Assembly (NCBI RefSeq): GCF_000754095.2
Contig: NZ_JQSG02000006.1
Coordinates: forward strand, 871,501-935,500
Source of the DNA: Acidihalobacter prosperus
GTDB lineage: Bacteria; Pseudomonadota; Gammaproteobacteria; DSM-5130; Acidihalobacteraceae
Direction of reading: 5' to 3'
Length of the DNA stretch: 64,000 bases
Part shown: one piece after another, positions 18,532 to 25,070 of the stretch
How positions within the stretch are numbered: the first letter of the stretch is position 1
Layout of the letters: every line of letters starts with the position of its first letter
Notes under the pieces: generated by a model
What the model saw: only the letters and a program-made list of their open reading frames with translations
Told to the model about the DNA's origin: nothing
The model's database searches: none
Made by a program: the position numbers and the translations under genes

Positions 18532-18828
18532 TGATAAGCCTGCTCGTTCGGGTCTAGGGTTTCCTGGCGCACGTCGTTAAACCGACGCCGTAGAATCCGT
18601 CCAAAATATCGTTTTTATATGCGCGGATAACGACGGGGCAAAGTCATTTGCTCCCATGTGGTGCGGGCCGCCGGCGTCGCTTGAATTGTTTTTCGACATA
18701 TATTAGCGAAGCCTGTTTGACATTTTTACGACAAGGTTTAGTCTTGAGTCGCTACTCAAAACAGGTTAAATCGGAATATTAGACAAAACTAATAATTGTC
18801 GTTATTAAACGGACCCCGGAGGATTCGG
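18532..18828. other. Spacer holding the fadL-type gene promoter
   Basis: No gene is seen in these 297 bases. The right half is AT-rich and contains a promoter candidate and an inverted repeat, listed separately. No clear terminator follows alr. Confidence 0.5.
18717..18759 (+). promoter_or_regulatory. Promoter and inverted repeat ahead of the FadL-type gene
   Basis: A consensus -35 TTGACA (18717-18722) is followed after 16 bases by a weak -10 TAGTCT (18739-18744). A perfect 6-bp inverted repeat, TTGAGT-CGCT-ACTCAA (18744-18759), begins at the end of the -10, where a repressor would block initiation. Confidence 0.4.
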
Positions 18829-20148
18829 ATGAAGCTCGATCTCAAGCGTTCTTTGATCGCCACCTCGATTGCCACGGCACTGGGTTTTGCCGGTGCGGCT
18901 CATGCCACCAACGGCTACAACCTCATCGGTATCGGTTCGTACCAGATGGGTATGGCGGGCGCGGTCGTTTCCGACCCTGGCTCCGCGATGACGGCGATTT
19001 CCAACCCCGCCGGCATGACCGAAGTGCAACCGCAGACGGATTTCAGCATGGAAGCCTTCATGCCGACGCGAGACGTGAATAATCAGGCAACCGGCGGCAA
19101 GAAAATTTCCAGCGACAGCAACATGTACGGCGTGCCTGCGCTCGGCTGGTCGGCGCCGACCACGTCGGGTTCCAACATCTACTTCGGTGGCGGCATGTAC
19201 GGCACTTCCGGCATGGGCGTCGATTATCCCTACACCGCCAATGGCGTGATGGCTGGGTCGTCTTTCAATGGCTACAGCAACATCGCGTTGTGGCAGATGG
19301 CGCCCGCACTGGCCTGGAAGGTCAACGACCAGTTGAGCCTGGGCGTGGCCCTCGACATTGGCTACATGTCCGCCTCGTTCCTGCAGTCCTACGGTTTTGC
19401 CGCTGCGCCGTCGCCGGCGGGCGGCACTGCCTATGGTCCGTACAGCATCAATATGACGCGTTCGGCCAGCGCGTTTGGACTCGGTGCCACCATCGGCATG
19501 CTCTATAAGGTGAACCCCATGTGGACGGTGGGGGCGGCCTACACCAGTTCGCAGACCTACAAGCTCAACTACAACCTGGCGCCGGGCGATATCACGGTGC
19601 CGGGCGGTGCCAGCCCGACTGCGCCCGCGTCGTATCAATTCCCGGGCGGAAAATACACCCTGACCATGAAAACGCCCCAGACCGCATCGGTCGGCGTCAC
19701 CATGCATGCCAATCAGGCTCTGGCGATCAGCGCGCAGTTGAAGTGGATCGACTGGAAGGACGTGATGAATAACCTGAGCATCACCGGTCCGATGGATTTC
19801 ACCGGCTTCACGCCAAAGTGGAAGAGCCAGACGGTGGTGGCCGTGGCCGCGAATTACTACGTGAGCCCCGACTTCCAGGTGCGCGCAGGCTATAACTACG
19901 CCAAGTCCCCGATCGACAGCAATGCTGTCGCCTACAACATTATCCTGCCGGCCATTGCCGAAACGCATTACACGGCAGGTTTTACGTATGATCTTAACAA
20001 GCGCTGGACGGTCGGCGGCGCCTACATGTACTCGCCGAAGAAAACCTATACCGCGCCGATGACGGCCAGTATGACCGACCCGAGCAAGGGGCAGAAAATA
20101 TCACTTGCCGAGCAGGCGGTATCGTTCAATATCGGCTATAAATTCTGA
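18829..20148 (+). CDS. Outer-membrane transport protein, FadL/OmpP1/TodX family
   Basis: A 439-residue beta-barrel. A signal peptide (MKLDLKRSLIATSIATALGF...AHA, cleavage near residue 26) is followed by the family's conserved hatch start TNGYNLIGIGSYQMGMAGAVVS with NPAGM a little later, and the protein ends in phenylalanine (IGYKF), the usual outer-membrane insertion signal. FadL-family porins pass hydrophobic molecules such as fatty acids. In a sulfur oxidiser a role in uptake of hydrophobic sulfur species has been proposed for such proteins, but nothing here proves it. The ATG at 18829 has GGAGG seven bases upstream. A strong terminator follows. Confidence 0.9.
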   Translation: MKLDLKRSLIATSIATALGFAGAAHATNGYNLIGIGSYQMGMAGAVVSDPGSAMTAISNPAGMTEVQPQTDFSMEAFMPTRDVNNQATGGKKISSDSNMYGVPALGWSAPTTSGSNIYFGGGMYGTSGMGVDYPYTANGVMAGSSFNGYSNIALWQMAPALAWKVNDQLSLGVALDIGYMSASFLQSYGFAAAPSPAGGTAYGPYSINMTRSASAFGLGATIGMLYKVNPMWTVGAAYTSSQTYKLNYNLAPGDITVPGGASPTAPASYQFPGGKYTLTMKTPQTASVGVTMHANQALAISAQLKWIDWKDVMNNLSITGPMDFTGFTPKWKSQTVVAVAANYYVSPDFQVRAGYNYAKSPIDSNAVAYNIILPAIAETHYTAGFTYDLNKRWTVGGAYMYSPKKTYTAPMTASMTDPSKGQKISLAEQAVSFNIGYKF

Positions 20149-20176
20149 GGTTTCCGAGAGTCAGGAATGACAACTC

Positions 20177-20208
20177 AAGGGCCATGGCGACATGGCCCTT
20201 TTTTATTT
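20177..20208 (+). terminator. Intrinsic terminator after the FadL-type gene
   Basis: Ten-pair stem AAGGGCCATG / CATGGCCCTT with loop GCGA, followed by TTTTATTT. A textbook rho-independent terminator. Confidence 0.9.
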
Positions 20209-20261
20209 GAATGGCAAAGTGCCGGCTTTGCTCATAACTACAAGTAGATACGGAGGGTGAA

Positions 20262-21203
20262 ATGAAGCTGCTTGGAAAATTACTGCGTATTGTGGCCGTT
20301 TCGATATTGTTGGTCGGATCGGGTTCCGCGCTGGCGGCCAAGTTGTACAAGCCTTTTGTGCTGGCGTCCGAAGTGAAGGGAGATTTCCATGCGGTGGTGG
20401 ACCAGACCGAGGCCGCACTCAAGCAGGCGGGTTTTCAGATCGTCGGTGTTTACAGCCCCGACCTGAGTAAATTTCAGCCTTATCAGGCCGCGACGATTTT
20501 TATCGTGACCAACCCGACCCTGCTGGCCGATGCGGCGAAGACGCCGCGCGGCGGTTACGGTGCGGTGATGCGCGTTTCCGTGACCCAGACCAACGATCAG
20601 GTCCAGGTGGCCTACGTCAATCCGGTGTACGTGCAGTACGCCTATCGCATGAAGGCCGATCTCGATCCGATCAAGGCCGAGTTGGCCAAGGCGCTGGGCG
20701 ACAAGGAGTCGTTCGGCGCGCAGGGGCTGTCGGCCGACAAGCTGCTGCATTACCACTACACCTTCGGCATGGAATACTTCGACGAACCTTACCATTTGAA
20801 CGATTTCAGTTCGCATGACAAGGCGGTGTCCAAGGTGCGAGAGCTGCTGAAGGCGGGCACGCACGGCATACATTTCCTGTATGAATTGAACGTGCCAGGC
20901 ACGGATCAGACGGTGTTCGGCGTATCCATGGACAGCCGCGAAGATCGGAACGTCAACGACGCCTATCAGATGTCGGTCGTGGATTTCCGCAAGCTCAAGG
21001 GCACGGCCTATCTGCCCTACCAGATTCTGGTGAAGGGGCGAAAGGTCGAGGCGCTCAATATGCGCTTCCGGATGGCCGTATTCTTCCCGGATCTGTCGAT
21101 GATGGGCGATCATTCGTTCATGACGCTGATGTCGGCGCCGGCCGCATTGCACCGCGCGCTGGCCAAGGCGGCGGGCGGTTCCGTCAGCGAATCCCTGTTT
21201 TGA
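20262..21203 (+). CDS. Exported DUF302-like protein
   Basis: A 313-residue protein with an N-terminal signal peptide (hydrophobic residues about 9-24, ALA then A-KLYKPF). The first 150 residues resemble the DUF302 fold in layout (a beta strand, a helix FHAVVDQTEAALKQAGF, then IVGVYSPD), but I am not certain of the assignment. The remainder is not recognised. No haem, metal-cluster or catalytic motif is evident; the single Met/Phe/His-rich stretch near the end is unremarkable. It is expected in the periplasm. It is a monocistronic unit flanked by two intrinsic terminators. Confidence 0.6.
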   Translation: MKLLGKLLRIVAVSILLVGSGSALAAKLYKPFVLASEVKGDFHAVVDQTEAALKQAGFQIVGVYSPDLSKFQPYQAATIFIVTNPTLLADAAKTPRGGYGAVMRVSVTQTNDQVQVAYVNPVYVQYAYRMKADLDPIKAELAKALGDKESFGAQGLSADKLLHYHYTFGMEYFDEPYHLNDFSSHDKAVSKVRELLKAGTHGIHFLYELNVPGTDQTVFGVSMDSREDRNVNDAYQMSVVDFRKLKGTAYLPYQILVKGRKVEALNMRFRMAVFFPDLSMMGDHSFMTLMSAPAALHRALAKAAGGSVSESLF

Positions 21204-21234
21204 CGACAGGGATCGGATGCGATCCTGAGCGACT

Positions 21235-21261
21235 AACCCCGGCTGGTCCGGGGTTTTTTTT
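21235..21261 (+). terminator. Intrinsic terminator after the DUF302-like gene
   Basis: Stem AACCCCGG / CCGGGGTT with a short loop followed by a run of seven T. A clear rho-independent terminator. Confidence 0.9.
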
Positions 21262-21310
21262 GCGCGTCCTATCCGCCAGAATGGTCGCCCGATCATCCTC
21301 GGAGTGCGGT

Positions 21311-21748
21311 ATGAAGTCGATCAAGATCAGCAATCTGGGCGAGATTCGCAACGAGCTGAATAAATACAAGAAGGGCAAGAAATTCGATATCCATCAGTTC
21401 AACCAGATGGCGCGTCTGGCTTGGCTCGGCAAGATCGTGATGCAACCGCTCGACCCACTCGACGAGAAATGCGAGTCCTTTTTGCTCTACTGCGAGTATC
21501 CGGACGAATTCCAGGCGCATTTTCTCGATCCTGACCAGGATCTGGTCGGGCAGATGCATATCGTGGACGGTGAGCAGGCACAGGCCTTGTCGCGCATCCT
21601 GCAGCGAGGTGTGGAAGAACGGGCAATGCTCTACCAGGACCTTCGGCGCCGCGACTTCTACTTTGGCGAGTTTTATCGTCCCAAGGACCGGGAGACGCAG
21701 ACGGACGAGCGCGGCGCTGGCGACGAAGCGCCGGACGAGTCGCGATAA
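21311..21748 (+). CDS. Hypothetical protein upstream of the lipoate-ligase-like gene
   Basis: A 145-residue cytoplasmic protein that I do not recognise. No signal or membrane segment. The first 20 residues are Lys-rich and the last 25 are charged and probably disordered. The middle contains two Cys (Cys58-type context DEKCESFLLYCEYPDEF) and a leucine-rich helix. The ATG at 21311 (GGAGTG upstream) is preferred over an open extension to 21200, which would run through a terminator. It is followed after a few bases by the lipoate-ligase-like gene and then by a receiver-like protein, so the three probably form an operon. Confidence 0.7.
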   Translation: MKSIKISNLGEIRNELNKYKKGKKFDIHQFNQMARLAWLGKIVMQPLDPLDEKCESFLLYCEYPDEFQAHFLDPDQDLVGQMHIVDGEQAQALSRILQRGVEERAMLYQDLRRRDFYFGEFYRPKDRETQTDERGAGDEAPDESR

Positions 21749-21754
21749 ATACAT

Positions 21755-22792
21755 TTGTCGTGCCTCCATCTTCATGAGGCGGGCTGGCTGACGCCATATG
21801 CGCTGCATGCATGCTACGCTGGCCTCGCCGAGTCACTGAGCGAGGACGATACGCCTTGGCTCATCTCCGCGCGTGCCGACCGAGGGCATATCGCACTGGG
21901 CGCCAGCCAATATGCGGATGCCGAGCTGAATCTCGCGTATTGCCGCATGCGTCGCATACCGATCGTGCAACGTCCGCTGGGCGGCGGAACGGTTTGGGTC
22001 GACCGCCGCCAGTTGTGCCTTTTTTTCATTTTTCCACGTACCAGCGCTCCCGCTTCGCACGCTGCGTTGTTCGATCTGTGTCTCGGCCTGCTGAAGGATG
22101 CCTATGCGCGTATCGGGGTCGAGGTGGAGCGGGTCGGCGGACAGGATCTCTGGCATGCGGGGCGCAAACTGCTTGGCAGCGGCGCGGCCACCATAGGCCG
22201 TTCGATGGTGTTCGGCGCCAGCATCCTGGAGCGTTTCGATGCCGCAAGTTTCGCGGCCTGCGTGGATTGTCCCAGCCGGGGCTTCGAGCGCTGGCTCGGG
22301 GATTGTCTGAGTGAGAGTGTGACCGATCTCGAGGCAGCGGGCATGTTGCCGTATGAAGGTGCTTTCGAGGAGGCGTTGCGAGCGGTGTGCGGCAGTCGTT
22401 GGGCGGTGACGACGCAGCGGCCGGAAGCGCATCGCCTGGCTGCGATGTCGGCCGCCGAGCTGGCGTTGCGCGAACCGCTCGAAATGGGTGGGCGCCGCTT
22501 GGTGCGTGGCGGCATCAAGATCAAGCGGGGCACCTATCTGCTTGAGGATACGACGGGGCCGTGGTTGCGTCTGCTCTGGCGTGACGGTCGTCTGGTGCGT
22601 GCAGCCAGCGGGGATAAGGATTTCGATGCCGTGCTGCAGGCTTGTCTTGCGTGTCCTCTGGATGACGGCATCATATACGAACAGGGCCGCCTGCACGGCC
22701 TCTCGCTTGAGTCGGCGCGAACGCTGGCTCAGCGCGTCGAGGCGCTTTGCGCGGGGCTGGAGCCCCAGGAATGTGCCTCACGAACCGCATAG
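21755..22792 (+). CDS. Lipoate-protein ligase A-like protein
   Basis: A 345-residue member of the biotin/lipoate protein ligase fold. The lipoate-binding loop RPLGGGTVW (73-81) and the catalytic lysine segment GRKLLGSGAATIG with Lys138 are present, so an active ligase or lipoyl/octanoyl transferase is plausible. The C-terminal accessory region (about 250-340) is longer than in simple transferases. The usual N-terminal signature is weak. The start is uncertain: TTG at 21755, six bases after the preceding stop, without a clear Shine-Dalgarno. Sulfur oxidisers use dedicated lipoate ligases for the lipoate-binding protein of the sHdr pathway, but no lipoate-binding protein or hdr gene is in this window. 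Confidence 0.78.
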   Translation: MSCLHLHEAGWLTPYALHACYAGLAESLSEDDTPWLISARADRGHIALGASQYADAELNLAYCRMRRIPIVQRPLGGGTVWVDRRQLCLFFIFPRTSAPASHAALFDLCLGLLKDAYARIGVEVERVGGQDLWHAGRKLLGSGAATIGRSMVFGASILERFDAASFAACVDCPSRGFERWLGDCLSESVTDLEAAGMLPYEGAFEEALRAVCGSRWAVTTQRPEAHRLAAMSAAELALREPLEMGGRRLVRGGIKIKRGTYLLEDTTGPWLRLLWRDGRLVRAASGDKDFDAVLQACLACPLDDGIIYEQGRLHGLSLESARTLAQRVEALCAGLEPQECASRTA

Positions 22793-22803
22793 GAAAGGAC
22801 GAT

Positions 22804-23193
22804 ATGAGTGAACCGACCATCGCCGCGCGCATGGCGCGCAAATATGCCGTGATGACGGCCGACGCGACGATGCTGGAGCGATTCAGGTCGATTACCCCGG
22901 CAGGCTGGGCCTGCGTCGCGGCAACTGATCTGGAGCAGTTGGGCGAGTGGCACGAGGTGCTGCTGTACCGCTTTCTGCTGTTGGATCTGGACGAGATCGA
23001 CGCCTTCGATCCATTGGAGGCGATCAGGGTGCTCAGGCAGCAGCATCAGATCAATATCGCCGTTTTCTGCTTCGGTGGCGACGAGGATATACAGGACGAG
23101 ATGCGTCTCGCGCGCGCCGACCGTTTTTTTGCGCGCAATGAGATGGTCGAGCGGCTGCCGGAGTTTTTCCGTCAGTACGATTGGGGCGAGTGA
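22804..23193 (+). CDS. Degenerate response-regulator receiver-like protein
   Basis: A 129-residue single-domain protein with the alternating strand/helix pattern of a CheY-type receiver (KYAVMTAD, RFLLLDLDEID, INIAVFCFGGDED, ADRFFARNEM). An aspartate at the phosphorylation position is present (Asp61), but the acidic pair after strand 1, the Thr/Ser and the conserved Lys are not clear (FARNE in place of the Lys-Pro). I infer a pseudo-receiver or a distant relative. It has no output domain. GGAAAGGA lies upstream of the ATG at 22804, 11 bases after the lipoate-ligase-like gene. Confidence 0.6.
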   Translation: MSEPTIAARMARKYAVMTADATMLERFRSITPAGWACVAATDLEQLGEWHEVLLYRFLLLDLDEIDAFDPLEAIRVLRQQHQINIAVFCFGGDEDIQDEMRLARADRFFARNEMVERLPEFFRQYDWGE

Positions 23194-23245
23194 GAGTCCG
23201 CGCGCGGCCGCCCGTCCGGGTCAGGCCGCGCGCCGCCGCTGGGGC

Positions 23246-23563
23246 TCAGCCGATCCAGGCGTGCTCGACGACGTCGATGCGGATGTCCTGGGTATAGGTC
23301 TCGCCGTTGCCCTCGACCACCAGCTTGCCGACGTGGGAACCGGCTTCCTTGTAGCTGAAGCTGCATTCGAAGGTGCCGGGCAGGTTGACCGTGGCGCTGC
23401 CCTTGTTTTCGCCGTTGACGGTGAAGCTGCACTTGGCGCTGCCCTGTCCGTCGAGTAGGGCTTGCAGACGGAACGGCTTGTTGACGGGGCGGCGGTAGAC
23501 GTTCGGATCGCGGTTGGCGTTGTACTGCAGATTGTTCAGCTTGACGAGTTTGACCAGTTTCAT
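23246..23563 (-). CDS. Small beta-rich hypothetical protein
   Basis: A 105-residue protein, not recognised. It is made of alternating short strands (FRLQALLDGQGSAKCSFTVNG, GTFECSFSYKEAGSHVGKLVVEGNGETYTQDIRIDVVE), suggesting an immunoglobulin-like or SoxZ-like beta sandwich, with two cysteines (AKCSF and FECSF) that could pair. No signal peptide, so probably cytoplasmic. The ATG at 23563 has GGGAG upstream; an open extension to 23596 lacks this. It is divergent from the gene at 23685, with paired palindromic elements in between, and converges with the receiver-like gene. Assignment to the Sox system would be a guess. Confidence 0.65.
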   Translation of the reverse strand: MKLVKLVKLNNLQYNANRDPNVYRRPVNKPFRLQALLDGQGSAKCSFTVNGENKGSATVNLPGTFECSFSYKEAGSHVGKLVVEGNGETYTQDIRIDVVEHAWIG

Positions 23564-23618
23564 GGTGACTCCCGCGGTTAGGGTATTGTCGAGCATATTA
23601 GTAGGTTATGATATAAAC

Positions 23619-23652
23619 GTGAAATAATACCACGTACGGTGAAATATTCACC
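23619..23652. promoter_or_regulatory. Paired GTGAAATA elements between divergent genes
   Basis: GTGAAATAATACCAC starts at 23619 and GGTGAAATATTCACC at 23638, so the common GTGAAATA boxes are exactly 20 bases apart, two helical turns. The second is an inverted repeat (GGTGAA-ATA-TTCACC). The arrangement looks like a tandem operator serving one or both divergent genes. Confidence 0.45.
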
Positions 23653-23684
23653 CCCATACAACAGTGGCAAGACGATAGTGTCGC

Positions 23685-24095
23685 ATGGATAGAGATCAAC
23701 AGCTGGCAGAACGCATGGCCGACATCGACGCGCGCATCCGCCTTCTGGAAGCGGTGATCGCGGGGCCGGAGGGGCGCGAGATCGACTTCGACGCCCTGCT
23801 GGCGCAGGCCTCCGGGATTGCCGGCGACCTGATGACGGCCTACGCCCATCACGCCGGCAAGCCGATGCCCGAGACGCGAGACTTGCTGGAGACGCTGCGT
23901 GCCTTCGTCAAGGGCGACCCGAGCCTGAACGCGGTACGCGACAATGTCAGGGAACTCGTCTATTACCGCAATTGCCTAGAGATGGGTAAGACGGATGCCC
24001 TGCCGGTACGGCCGGCACACATGGCCGTGCGAACCGCGCGGCATCTGTATTTGTATCTGTATACCCGCTGCAGCCAGGAGCACCGCCTCCCCTGA
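23685..24095 (+). CDS. Hypothetical helical protein upstream of cbbQ
   Basis: A 136-residue soluble protein that I do not recognise. It is mostly helical (MDRDQQLAERMADIDARIRLLE... at the start) with a Tyr/Leu-rich end (ARHLYLYLYTRCSQEH). A conserved-looking run NVRELVYYRNCLEMGK lies near residues 85-102. No membrane segment of normal length. The Shine-Dalgarno is weak. It precedes cbbQ by 110 bases on the same strand, so it could be the first gene of the CbbQO operon or a separately controlled neighbour. Confidence 0.6.
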   Translation: MDRDQQLAERMADIDARIRLLEAVIAGPEGREIDFDALLAQASGIAGDLMTAYAHHAGKPMPETRDLLETLRAFVKGDPSLNAVRDNVRELVYYRNCLEMGKTDALPVRPAHMAVRTARHLYLYLYTRCSQEHRLP

Positions 24096-24205
24096 GGAAT
24101 CCGCTTCACGCCGACGGCGCAAGAGTCCGGCGGCGTCGATGGGCTGCCGGGCATTTCAAATCGAGCACGCGTCGACAGGCGCATGCCAGCGGATGAGGAT
24201 CGACG

Positions 24206-25057
24206 ATGGACAACCAGGTCAAGCACCAGCGTGGCGTCGAACGCGACGTGATTCAGCAGCCGGCAGCCGCCGCAGCGCCGTTCTACTTGCCGCAGGCCGA
24301 CGAAGTCGAAATCTTCCGTGCCGCTTACGCAAGGCGGCTTCCCGTCATGCTCAAGGGGCCGACCGGTTGCGGCAAGACCCGTTTTCTGGAGCACATGGCC
24401 CACAGCCTGCGGCGACCGCTCGTCACCGTGGCCTGCCATGAGGATCTGACCAGCTCGGACCTTGTCGGACGCTTTCTGCTGCAGGGCGACGAAACCGTTT
24501 GGCAGGACGGCCCGTTGACACGTGCCGTCAAGGAGGGAGCTGTCTGCTATCTGGACGAAATCGTGGAGGCGCGCACGGATACCACGGTGGTGATCCATCC
24601 GCTGACCGACCATCGCCGTCAGCTGCCGCTCGACAAGAAAAGCCGCTTCATCGAGGCGCACGACGATTTCATGCTGGTGATTTCCTACAATCCGGGCTAT
24701 CAGACCGCGCTGAAGGATCTCAAGCCCTCGACCAAGCAGCGCTTCGTCGGCATCAATTTCGATTATCCGGCGGAGGAGATCGAGCGCCGCATCGTCGCCG
24801 GCGAATCAGGCTGCCGCGACGAAGCGCTGATCGAACGTCTGGTCGCCGCCGGCCGGCGCGCGCGCGCACTCAAGGAACACGGGCTGGAGGAGGCGACCTC
24901 CACCCGCGCCCTGTGCTATGCCGCCGAGTTGATCGGTGCCGGCCTGTCACCGCGTGTCGCGGCACGGGCGGCGATGGTGGCGCCGATCACCGACGACCCC
25001 GCGCTGGTCGAGGCGCTGGAGGAGATTTTCGAGGCGCATCTCGGCGCGGCCGCCTGA
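24206..25057 (+). CDS. cbbQ: CbbQ/NorQ-type MoxR AAA+ ATPase
   Basis: A 283-residue AAA+ ATPase with Walker A GPTGCGKT (51-58), Walker B CYLDE (114-118), sensor region ISYNPGYQ and an arginine-rich helix near STKQRF. This is the CbbQ/NorQ/GvpN branch of the MoxR family, which works with a VWA-domain partner as a metal-dependent remodelling chaperone. CbbQ-CbbO removes inhibitory sugar phosphates from RuBisCO in chemoautotrophs. The next gene encodes the VWA partner, so the pair is complete. The choice of CbbQ rather than NorQ rests on the large partner and the presumed autotrophic host. GAGGATC precedes the ATG. The RuBisCO genes themselves are outside this window. Confidence 0.85.
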   Translation: MDNQVKHQRGVERDVIQQPAAAAAPFYLPQADEVEIFRAAYARRLPVMLKGPTGCGKTRFLEHMAHSLRRPLVTVACHEDLTSSDLVGRFLLQGDETVWQDGPLTRAVKEGAVCYLDEIVEARTDTTVVIHPLTDHRRQLPLDKKSRFIEAHDDFMLVISYNPGYQTALKDLKPSTKQRFVGINFDYPAEEIERRIVAGESGCRDEALIERLVAAGRRARALKEHGLEEATSTRALCYAAELIGAGLSPRVAARAAMVAPITDDPALVEALEEIFEAHLGAAA

Positions 25058-25070
25058 GTCCGGTCGGCCC

